Source: an uncultured Collinsella sp. (GTDB lineage Bacteria; Actinomycetota; Coriobacteriia; Coriobacteriales; Coriobacteriaceae). From it: 18,716 nucleotides of DNA. Positions 1 through 6,025 of the stretch are shown piece by piece. The stretch is from assembly GCA_900547655.1 (NCBI GenBank), contig URHQ01000042.1:1-18716 (forward strand), in the 5' to 3' direction. A model generated the notes under the pieces. The model ran no database searches. It was not told the origin of the DNA and worked only from the letters and a program-made list of their open reading frames with translations. Position numbers and translations under genes: made by a program. Position 1 is the stretch's first letter, and the number at the start of each line of letters is the position of its first letter.

Positions 1-48
1 CGAGATAGGCTCCGGTCTCGTGGGCTCGGAGATGTGTATAAGAGACAG
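1..48. other. Illumina Nextera adapter carried into the contig end
   Basis: Bases 15-48 match the 34-base Nextera transposase read-2 adapter: they begin GTCTCGTGGG and end with the Tn5 mosaic-end tail GTGTATAAGAGACAG. Bases 1-6 (CGAGAT) match the end of the P7 flow-cell primer, and bases 7-14 (AGGCTCCG) sit where the 8-base i7 index belongs; from memory its reverse complement CGGAGCCT is a Nextera XT v2 index (N720). The translated form, MGSEMCIRDS, is a familiar database contaminant. Genomic sequence therefore starts at base 49. Matches are from recall of the adapter, not from a search. Confidence 0.97.
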
Positions 49-475
49 TCTTGGGATCGTAGCCGGTCAGGTGCCACAGCTCGGTGCACACGACGTCGCA
101 GGGGTTGGAGATGCTCACGAAGATGCCATCAAAGCCGGCGTCGACGATGCGCTTGGCAAAGGTGCGGGCGGCGTCGGTGGTAAAGAACAGCTCGCCGTCG
201 CGGTTGCCGGCGGCCAGCGCGACCTTGCCGGCGGCGTTGACGATGACGTCGCAGCAGGCAAGCTCCTCGTAGTGGTCGTAGCAGTTGACGATCTTGGTGT
301 TGTACGGGACAAACGAAAGGGAGTCGCGCAGGTCCTGGACCTCGGACGTCACCTTGGCCTGGTTGATATCGCACAGGTACAGCTCATCGGCAATGCCCTG
401 CATGAGCAGACTGTTGGCAACATGTGCTCCTACGTGGCCCTGGCCGACCACACCGATCTTACGCGTCTGGTACAT
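49..475 (-). CDS. L-lactate/L-2-hydroxyacid dehydrogenase, C-terminus missing (contig end)
   Basis: NAD-dependent dehydrogenase of the LDH/MDH superfamily, interconverting a 2-oxoacid and an L-2-hydroxyacid in the cytoplasm. Only the first 142 residues are present; the family is about 310. The Rossmann fold shows at once: KIGVVGQGHVG with GxGxxG at residues 11-16, an acidic NAD-ribose ligand in LCDINQ (about residue 36), and the SNPCDVV strand at 123-129. The mobile loop after NAAGK (residues 84-95) lacks the Q/R-x-x-GExR pattern of classical LDH and MDH and looks more like L-2-hydroxyisocaproate dehydrogenase, so the substrate is left open; the catalytic His region lies beyond the contig end. 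The start ATG has AAAGGA seven bases upstream. The reading frame is open right up to the adapter, so the truncation is technical. Confidence 0.88.
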
Positions 476-512
476 ATATGTATCCTTTCGGCCGAGTTTT
501 TCGCGTCGAACC

Positions 513-541
513 ATTGTAGCGTCCTGCTGTTACTTTGCTAG
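513..541 (-). promoter_or_regulatory. Probable promoter of the LDH-family gene
   Basis: On the minus strand a good -10 box, TACAAT, lies at 518-513, about 38 bases before the start codon. The -35 position is weak (TAGCAA at 540-535 with 16-base spacing). This is inferred from consensus only. Confidence 0.4.
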
Positions 542-608
542 GCTAAAGTGCCGTAGATTTTGGGACATGCCTTAATCTCTACTTTTGGAGTGATTTGGGC
601 CGTTGACG

Positions 609-625
609 GCATCGCTGGGCGATGC
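609..625. repeat. Perfect 7-bp inverted repeat upstream of metA
   Basis: GCATCGC and GCGATGC are separated by TGG, about 60 bases before the metA start. It could be an operator or a small hairpin in the metA leader. No T-run follows, so it is not a convincing terminator. Bases 618-632 also recur exactly upstream of the pheS leader (17783-17797). Confidence 0.4.
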
Positions 626-685
626 GCTCGCGCGGATGGGGCCGGTCGTTGTACCATAGCTGCAACTGACTCGTAAGGAGCATCC

Positions 686-1612
686 ATGCCCATTCGTATC
701 CCCGACGCTCTCCCTGCAGCCGCGCAGCTCGAGAGCGAGAACATCTTTGTCATGACCGAGTACCGCGCGCTGCACCAGGACATCCGTCCGCTGCGCGTGC
801 TCATCCTCAACCTCATGCCCACTAAGATCGCCACTGAGACGCAGATCATGCGCAAGCTCTCCAACACGCCGCTGCAGGTGGAGGTGGACCTGCTGCGCAC
901 CAAGACGCACGAGGCCACGCACGTGAGCGCCGGCCACCTGGAGACGTTCTACCGCACGTTCGACGACATCCGCGACATCCACTACGACGGCCTGATCATC
1001 ACGGGCGCGCCGGTGGAGCAGATGCCGTTCGAGGAGGTCGACTACTGGCCCGAGCTCTGCCAGATCATGGATTGGTCCACCACGCACGTGCACTCTACGC
1101 TGCACATTTGTTGGGGCGCGCAGGCAGGGCTGTACCATCATTACGGCATCCAGAAGTACGACCTGCCGGCAAAGGCGAGCGGCGTGTTCGAGCATTATCT
1201 GGTGAAGCCGCAAAGCCCGCTGGTCCGCGGCTTTGACGACCGTTTCTATGCCGTGCATTCGCGCAACACCGATGTGCGCCGCGAGGACGTGGAGGCCGAG
1301 CCGCAGCTTGAGGTCGTGGCCGTGTCCGACGAGGTGGGCCTGTACATCGTCAAGTCGACCGACAGCCGTCGCTTCTTTGTATTTGGCCATCCCGAGTACG
1401 ATACCGACACGCTGCGCTTGGAGTACGAGCGCGATGTGAAGCGCGGACTCAACCCGGAGGTGCCGGCGCATTACTTCCCGAATGACGACCCCACGGCCGA
1501 GCCGCGCAACGTCTGGCGCAGCCAGGCTCAGTTGCTCTACACCAACTGGCTCAACTACTACGTCTACCAGACCACGCCCTACGACCTGGCCCGCGCCGGC
1601 GAGGAGCACTAG
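686..1612 (+). CDS. metA: Homoserine O-acyltransferase MetA, probably acetyl-CoA dependent
   Basis: Activates L-homoserine by acylating its hydroxyl, the committed step of methionine synthesis, in the cytoplasm. The 308-residue length and start (MPIRIPDALPA) are standard for MetA. The active site is complete and falls on canonical numbers: Cys142 in CWGAQAG, His235 and Glu237 in FGHPEYD. The acyl-specificity position is Glu111 in TGAPVEQM; published work on Bacillus cereus and E. coli MetA links Glu here to acetyl-CoA and Gly to succinyl-CoA, so O-acetylhomoserine is the expected product despite the usual 'succinyltransferase' name. The ATG is preceded by AAGGAG (675-680) at five bases. It diverges from the LDH-family gene; no SAM riboswitch is visible in the short upstream region. 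Confidence 0.96.
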   Translation: MPIRIPDALPAAAQLESENIFVMTEYRALHQDIRPLRVLILNLMPTKIATETQIMRKLSNTPLQVEVDLLRTKTHEATHVSAGHLETFYRTFDDIRDIHYDGLIITGAPVEQMPFEEVDYWPELCQIMDWSTTHVHSTLHICWGAQAGLYHHYGIQKYDLPAKASGVFEHYLVKPQSPLVRGFDDRFYAVHSRNTDVRREDVEAEPQLEVVAVSDEVGLYIVKSTDSRRFFVFGHPEYDTDTLRLEYERDVKRGLNPEVPAHYFPNDDPTAEPRNVWRSQAQLLYTNWLNYYVYQTTPYDLARAGEEH

Positions 1613-1635
1613 GCCGTCGGGAGGTGCGCCAGCCG

Positions 1636-2232
1636 TTAGGCGCTGACGATGTGGGGCAGCGGCAGGTCGTGGGCGTCGGTGGGAACGTGGTCGACGCGTT
1701 GTTCGTCAAAGGCGATGCCGACGATTTGACATACGGGCGAGAGCATGGGCAGGTAGCGGTCATAGCAGCCGCCGCCGTAGCCCAAGCGCGCACCGGTGCG
1801 GTCGAAGGCTACGAGCGGCACGACGATCATATCGAGAGCTTCGGCAGGCACGATAGGGAAGCGGCTGCTGTCGATGTCCGTGGCCGCAAAGGCCCGCGTG
1901 GGGTGGGCGATAAACGGAGCCGCGGACGCATCGTCGGCGGCAACTGCCCGCATGCACATGCGCTGGCCACAAGCTGCGGCATCAATTGCCGAGAGCATGC
2001 ACGGATAGGCCACGCGCCAGCCGCGTTTGGCGGCCGCAGCGGCAAACGCGGCTGGGTCGACCTCGGAGTCCATCGCGGCATAGATGGCAACGGTGTGCGG
2101 CGCCGCGGCATCCAAGCGATCCAACAGCTCAACAAGCCGCGCACAGATAACGGCAGACTTCGCTGCCCGCACATCCAAATCAATCGCATCGCGCCGAGCA
2201 ATCATTGCCCGCCGCAGCTCAACCTTATCCAT
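1636..2232 (-). CDS. 5-formyltetrahydrofolate cyclo-ligase (MTHFS)
   Basis: Converts 5-formyl-THF to 5,10-methenyl-THF with ATP, returning stored folate to one-carbon metabolism. The 198-residue protein has the N-terminal KVELRRAMIARRDA helix that starts this family and the phosphate-binding signature LGYGGGCYDRYL at residues 150-161; IVPAEALDMIVVPLVAFD is the typical central strand. I start it at MDKVELRR rather than nine codons upstream because AGGAGG (2243-2238) lies five bases before that ATG and would otherwise be inside the gene. It converges with metA across a 23-base gap that shows no clear terminator. It lies downstream of the M16C protease on the same strand but is cut off from it by a terminator. 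Confidence 0.95.
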   Translation of the reverse strand: MDKVELRRAMIARRDAIDLDVRAAKSAVICARLVELLDRLDAAAPHTVAIYAAMDSEVDPAAFAAAAAKRGWRVAYPCMLSAIDAAACGQRMCMRAVAADDASAAPFIAHPTRAFAATDIDSSRFPIVPAEALDMIVVPLVAFDRTGARLGYGGGCYDRYLPMLSPVCQIVGIAFDEQRVDHVPTDAHDLPLPHIVSA

Positions 2233-2248
2233 CCCAGCCTCCTCTGGC

Positions 2249-2287
2249 AAACCTGCCAAAAAGGGACAGGTTTATTTTGGCAGGTTT
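2249..2287. repeat. Perfect 13-bp inverted repeat (hairpin) before the cyclo-ligase gene
   Basis: AAACCTGCCAAAA (2249-2261) and TTTTGGCAGGTTT (2275-2287) are exact reverse complements around a 13-base loop. The loop holds ACAGGTTTA, a partial extra copy of the right arm. On the minus strand the hairpin ends five bases before the Shine-Dalgarno of the cyclo-ligase gene. It resembles small interspersed extragenic palindromes; copy number elsewhere cannot be seen here. Confidence 0.7.
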
Positions 2288-2312
2288 TATCTGGGCAAAC
2301 GCGAAAAAGACG

Positions 2313-2356
2313 GCAAAACCACCACGAAGGTGCTGTCTCCTTTGTGGTGGTTTTGC
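2313..2356 (-). terminator. Rho-independent terminator of the M16C protease gene
   Basis: GCAAAACCACCAC and GTGGTGGTTTTGC form a perfect 13-bp stem, extended by AAGG/CCTT inside the loop. On the minus strand it begins ten bases after the protease stop codon and is followed by CGTCTTTTTCG. It should isolate the cyclo-ligase gene from protease transcripts. Confidence 0.85.
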
Positions 2357-2366
2357 TTGCCGTGCC

Positions 2367-5300
2367 TTAGCCCAGCAGGTCGATGACGTTGAAGCCGGCG
2401 TTGCTCTTGGCGATGACTTCGCGGCCGCCAAAGACGCAGGTGGGTGAGACGGCCGCGATGCGCGTCACGTCGGCGCCGAGCGAGCGCAGCTCACCGGGCG
2501 TGGCGGCGAGCATCTGGGCGCGGCGCTCCTCGCGCGCATGCGGATCGAGCCCGGCCAGGTAGGTCGTGTTGCGGCGCTTGGTGAGCGCGTACGGCTTCAC
2601 CGGCGCGTCCATGCCGCTCACGCAGCTCACGATAAAGCCCTCAAAGGCGGCCTCGTCGGGATCAAAGCTGCCGAGCCATTCGCCCGCGCGCGCCACGCGC
2701 TCAATCGAGGGGTCGATTGCCGGGTCGCGGTAGGTGTAGAACGCCGCCTGACGCTCGCCGGCCGCGCGGAATCCGCAGCCGTACGCGCCGCCCTTAACGC
2801 GGATCTCGTTCCACAGATAGTCGTAGGAGAGCGCGTTGGCGGCAACCGCCCAGGCGCCCGTCACGTCGATGCCCAAGCGACGCGGATCGCACGCGCTTGC
2901 CGCAAAACAGATGTCGCTGGGGATGACAAAGGCCTCGTGGCGGTCGCACGGCGTCGGCACCACGAGCGCGTTGCGGCCGGCATCGGCGCCGTCGCCAGCG
3001 CCCAGCTCCAGGTCGCCCGCGGCGGCCCAGTATGCGTTAAAGTCCTCGTCGCTGCCGGTAAAGCTCGCCAGGCAGCCATCGGCCACAAAGATGCGGCCTG
3101 CCAGCTCGGCAAGCTTGGTACGCAACCCGTTCACGCGCTCGTCAAAGTGGTCGAGCAGGTCGCGCAGGAACAGATAGAAGTCCACGCCCGAAAGCTGCTC
3201 GCGCACCACGGCCGAAGGCGAGCTGTAGCTCATCGCGCGACCGAGCGCCGCCGAGTGGCCGTTGTTGATAAAGCCCTGCTCAAGCCCAATGCGAATCTGT
3301 GTGAGCACGTCGCGCACGCGGTCGGCGTCGGCATCTGCCAAAAGCGTGCTCGACCATACCTCGCGCGGCAGACTCGCCAGCGCATCGATCTTCTCGGACA
3401 GGGCGCCGGCGCTCACCAGCAGGTAGGGGCGCACGCCGTCCACTTCGGGCTGCGTCATGACCTCGGTCGTAAAGCTCAAAAAGCCGAGCTTGCCAGCGAG
3501 CAAGTTGTCGAGTTCCTCGGCCGAGTGCTCGCGCGTGGGCAGCTGCTTAAGCAGGCGGCAGAGCAGTGTCACATAGGGCAGGTCCTCAAACGCGACGCAG
3601 TTCAGGTCGAAATACTGCATGGCGTAGGCCAGACGGTTGGTGGGGATGCCGTGGCGCAGGCAGGGGATGGGCACGGTCGTGTCCACGATCAGTGGCGGCT
3701 CGGGGCGCGCCTCGCCAATGTCGGACACGCGCAGGCGCGGCAGCGTGGCCTTGGCCTCGGGTGTGTCTTCCGCCTCCTGCGCGGCACGCAGCGCGGCCGT
3801 GCGCTCGACCACGTCGGTCAGCTCGGCATCGGTCATGGCATCGCGCTTGGCTGCCAGCTCGGCGGCCTCGGCACCCTCCGAACCCTCGGCGGCGTCCACC
3901 GGCACCAGCTCGACCAGTGCCATGTGGTCGTTTTCCAGCACCAGCTCGCGCAGCAGGTCCTCAAAATAGCTGCCGTCCAGCTCGCTACGCAGCTCCTCGT
4001 ACACCGGGCCGTACTTGAGCGCCAGCGTCGCGGCGTCGTCATCGTAGAGCCAGGTGCTCAGCGCGTCGCACGCAATGGCCACGCCGTCGGCGATGCCATA
4101 GTCACGCTGGCGCAGGTCGTACTCGTTGCTGCTGATGATGGCTTCCAGACGCTCGCGCGGAACTCCGTGCTCGCACAGGTCGCGGCAGGCGTCCTGGAAC
4201 ACGCGACGCAGCTCGCGCGCCACACCGGGCTGTGCGTTTTGCAGCATGATGAGCTCGTAGGGCTGCAGGCTCTCGGCCGCGGTGTAGCTCACCACGTTGC
4301 CGCCCAGGCCGGCGGCCAGAATGGCCTTCTTAACCGGCGCTTCGTTGGAGCCCAGCAGCGCCTCGAACAGGATATCCGCCGCGATCGTGCGCTTGCGGTC
4401 GAGCGCGCTGCCCAGCACAAGGCCCAGGCCCACCAGGGCGTTCTCGGGTGTGGTGGCCATCTCGATGCGCTTGTACTCGCAGGTCACGGGCGCCTGCGCG
4501 TCCAACGGATTGGGCGCCAGCGTGGACGGGTCCTCGCCGGCGGCAACGGCAGCGTCCATGCGGCGGCTCGCGGCACTCGGCTGCGACAGATAGCGCTCGT
4601 CCAAAAAGGCCAGTGCGCGGTCCACGTCCAGGTCGCCGTAGAGCGTGATGTAGGAGTTGGAGGGATTGTAGTGTCGCGCGTGCGTGTCCAGGAACTGCTC
4701 GTAGGTGAGCGCGGGAATCGCACGCGGGTCGCCGCCGCTCTCGTGCGCATAGGCGGTGTCGGGATAGAGCGCGGCGTTGACGGCATCGTCCAGCACGCTC
4801 ATGGGATCGGACAGCGCGCCCTTCATCTCGTTGAACACCACGCCGTTATAACGCAGCGTGCCCTCGTGCAGGCTCGCGGCGCTGCTGTCGCCGTCGCCCT
4901 CCGGCAGGTCCAGTTCGTAGTGCCAGCCCTCCTGCTCAAAAATGGTGGGCTTGGTATAGATGGCCGGGTTGAACACCGCGTCCAGGTACACGTCCATCAG
5001 GTTGTACAGATCCTGCTCGTTGGTGGTGGCAACGGGGTAGATGGTCTTGTCGGGGTAGGTCATGGCGTTGAGGAACGTCTGCATGGAGCTCTTGATCAGG
5101 TCGACAAACGGCTCCTTGACGGGAAACTTGGCCGATCCGCACAGCACCGAGTGCTCAAGAATATGGAACACGCCGGTGGAATCGGCCGGCGGCGTCTTAA
5201 AGCCAATGGCAAAGGCCTTGTTTTCGTCGTCGCACGCCAGGTACAGCAGACGAGCGCCCGAGGCAGTGTGTCGCAGCACGTAAGCGTCCGAGTCGAGCTC

Positions 5301-5402
5301 GGGCACGGTCTCGCGGCGCTCGACGGCAAAGCCGTGGCAGGTAGTGCCGGGCACCAGCAGTGCAGCGGCTGCGGCGCGCGGGTCGGTTGAGGTGGTGGGC
5401 AT
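2367..5402 (-). CDS. M16C (PreP-like) insulinase-family zinc metalloprotease
   Basis: Large oligopeptide-degrading metalloprotease of the presequence protease (PreP/Cym1) type, 1011 residues, which is normal for the subfamily. The inverted zinc motif HILEH is at residues 80-84 followed by the M16C hallmark SVLCGS; the third ligand is the Glu of VVFNEMKGALSDP (about residue 192). Two M16 halves are recognisable, the second including RVKGGAYGCGF near the C-terminus. No signal peptide is seen, so a cytoplasmic role in peptide turnover is likely. An in-frame upstream extension to 5660 exists, but ATG at 5402 is chosen: AAAGGAG stands seven bases before it, the protein homology begins there, and the upstream frame runs through intergenic repeats. 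A short acidic insert (PEGDGDSS, about 167-174) precedes the Glu ligand. Confidence 0.95.
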   Translation of the reverse strand: MPTTSTDPRAAAAALLVPGTTCHGFAVERRETVPELDSDAYVLRHTASGARLLYLACDDENKAFAIGFKTPPADSTGVFHILEHSVLCGSAKFPVKEPFVDLIKSSMQTFLNAMTYPDKTIYPVATTNEQDLYNLMDVYLDAVFNPAIYTKPTIFEQEGWHYELDLPEGDGDSSAASLHEGTLRYNGVVFNEMKGALSDPMSVLDDAVNAALYPDTAYAHESGGDPRAIPALTYEQFLDTHARHYNPSNSYITLYGDLDVDRALAFLDERYLSQPSAASRRMDAAVAAGEDPSTLAPNPLDAQAPVTCEYKRIEMATTPENALVGLGLVLGSALDRKRTIAADILFEALLGSNEAPVKKAILAAGLGGNVVSYTAAESLQPYELIMLQNAQPGVARELRRVFQDACRDLCEHGVPRERLEAIISSNEYDLRQRDYGIADGVAIACDALSTWLYDDDAATLALKYGPVYEELRSELDGSYFEDLLRELVLENDHMALVELVPVDAAEGSEGAEAAELAAKRDAMTDAELTDVVERTAALRAAQEAEDTPEAKATLPRLRVSDIGEARPEPPLIVDTTVPIPCLRHGIPTNRLAYAMQYFDLNCVAFEDLPYVTLLCRLLKQLPTREHSAEELDNLLAGKLGFLSFTTEVMTQPEVDGVRPYLLVSAGALSEKIDALASLPREVWSSTLLADADADRVRDVLTQIRIGLEQGFINNGHSAALGRAMSYSSPSAVVREQLSGVDFYLFLRDLLDHFDERVNGLRTKLAELAGRIFVADGCLASFTGSDEDFNAYWAAAGDLELGAGDGADAGRNALVVPTPCDRHEAFVIPSDICFAASACDPRRLGIDVTGAWAVAANALSYDYLWNEIRVKGGAYGCGFRAAGERQAAFYTYRDPAIDPSIERVARAGEWLGSFDPDEAAFEGFIVSCVSGMDAPVKPYALTKRRNTTYLAGLDPHAREERRAQMLAATPGELRSLGADVTRIAAVSPTCVFGGREVIAKSNAGFNVIDLLG

Positions 5403-5418
5403 ATGCAGTCTCCTTTGA

Positions 5419-5470
5419 CGCCCCAGCGGGGGCGAATCGAGTCGAATCCTCGAGAGTATACCCATATGGG
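5419..5470 (-). promoter_or_regulatory. Probable promoter and operator-like palindrome of the M16C gene
   Basis: On the minus strand TATACT (5460-5455) is a strong -10 box about 52 bases before the start codon; no good -35 is seen 16-18 bases upstream. The perfect 10-bp palindrome CCCATATGGG (5461-5470) abuts the -10 box inside the spacer, a usual place for a regulator site. In the short leader, CGCCCC (5419-5424) and GGGGCG (5429-5434) can form a hairpin next to the Shine-Dalgarno. Confidence 0.45.
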
Positions 5471-5565
5471 GCCGCGACCCTGCGGCGAACTGGAGACGAT
5501 GCCAGCGGATTGGGCGAAGGGCTCGCGTGCCCGCCGCACGAGCGTGGAAAATTGGACACTCGCCA

Positions 5566-5639
5566 AACGAGAGTGGATATTCGGACGGACGAGCGAGGAT
5601 TTCCGGATACCTATCGAACGAGAGTGGATATTTGGACGG
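5566..5639. repeat. Two direct copies of a ~22-bp unit, 50 bp apart
   Basis: The unit reads AACGAGAGTGGATATT, then C or T, then GGACGG. Copies start at 5566 (C version) and 5616 (T version) and differ at one base. A third copy lies in inverse orientation at 5664-5684. The first copy is itself preceded by GGACACTCGCC, which can pair weakly with its own CGAGAGT. Confidence 0.75.
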
Positions 5640-5716
5640 AATTTGCCGCAAAAGCCCCAAAAACCGTCCAAATATCCACTCTCGATATCCGACCGTCCGA
5701 AAATCCTCGCTCGTCC
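5587..5716. repeat. 130-bp long inverted repeat with 53-nt arms
   Basis: Arms 5587-5639 and 5664-5716 are equal in length and surround a 24-base centre. Outer parts 5587-5607 and 5696-5716 match at 20 of 21 bases (core GGACGAGCGAGGATTT); inner parts 5619-5639 and 5664-5684 match at all 21 (core CGAGAGTGGATATTTGGA). Between them 11 bases per arm do not pair, giving one internal loop. There is no open frame I would defend, no T-run, and no obvious target-site duplication. It lies between the promoters of the divergent flanking genes. Confidence 0.85.
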
Positions 5717-5822
5717 ATCACTCGCGTATCTCTCGTCCCTCATTCGTCTCTAATATGAGAGATGACAGGAAGATGAGAGAAAAATATGAGAGATAACTGA
5801 GCAGCAAAGAGACAGGCAATCA

Positions 5823-5886
5823 TGGTATTGTCTCAATACCAATTGTTCTACCAGCAAAAATATGTATAAATGAAGCAAATGGTAGA
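5823..5886 (+). promoter_or_regulatory. Probable promoter of the AlbA_2 gene with flanking palindromes
   Basis: TTGTTC (5843-5848) and TATAAA (5865-5870) with 16-base spacing make a plausible sigma-70-type promoter in the most A/T-rich stretch of the window. A perfect 8-bp inverted repeat, TGGTATTG tct CAATACCA (5823-5841), sits just before the -35. A second pair, TCTACCA (5847-5853) and TGGTAGA (5880-5886), brackets the -10. Function is inferred from position only. Confidence 0.5.
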
Positions 5887-5892
5887 CATTCC

Positions 5893-5948
5893 ATCTCTCA
5901 TCTATCTCTCTATCTCTAAGCCGAGAGATAGAGAGATAGATGAGAGAT
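5893..5948. repeat. Perfect 25-bp inverted repeat in the AlbA_2 gene leader
   Basis: Arms 5893-5917 and 5924-5948 are exact reverse complements around the 6-base loop AAGCCG. The left arm is built from ATCTCT/TATCTCTC steps, so it also contains the array motif. If transcription starts near 5877 the leader RNA would carry this 25-bp hairpin about 75 bases before the start codon. It is followed by AATTTCGAG, not a T-run, so it is not an ordinary terminator. Confidence 0.85.
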
Positions 5949-6025
5949 AATTTCGAGAGATAACTGAGAGACGAGGGAAATCTATCCGCGGCATTCTCCG
6001 CAGGACCGAGCGAAAGGACGTGCAG

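Larger units (their letters stand above)
5755..5968. repeat. Array of GAGAGAT-type motifs before the AlbA_2 gene
   Basis: The 8-mer ATGAGAGA occurs at 5755, 5773, 5786 and 5940 and in inverse form at 5894-5901. A longer unit, GAGAGATAACTGAG, occurs exactly twice (5788-5801 and 5955-5968). The copies bracket the putative promoter on both sides, as clustered operator sites would. This is A/T- and purine-rich compared with the rest of the window. Confidence 0.7.

Noticed and set aside
20..541. Plus-strand frame of 173 residues starting MGSEMCIRDS
   Set aside because: Its start is translated adapter and the rest is the antisense of the LDH-family gene.
541..685. SAM or other methionine riboswitch before metA
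   Set aside because: The space is short and no S-box or SAM-II type core is visible.
572..1609. 345-residue minus-strand frame
   Set aside because: Antisense shadow of metA, whose active site and ribosome site are complete.
2538..5390. 950-residue open frame on the plus strand
   Set aside because: It is exactly antisense to the M16C protease; G/C-biased codons suppress stops on the opposite strand. Its composition (Val/Gly/His/Arg/Gln-rich) has no domain.
5403..5660. 86-residue N-terminal extension of the M16C protease
   Set aside because: It runs through intergenic repeats, and the ATG at 5402 has a strong Shine-Dalgarno and a plausible promoter just upstream.
5566..5716. CRISPR array
   Set aside because: Only three unit copies, in mixed orientation, no regular spacers and no cas genes.
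5587..5716. Retron non-coding RNA
   Set aside because: Long inverted arms resemble one, but there is no reverse transcriptase gene in the window.
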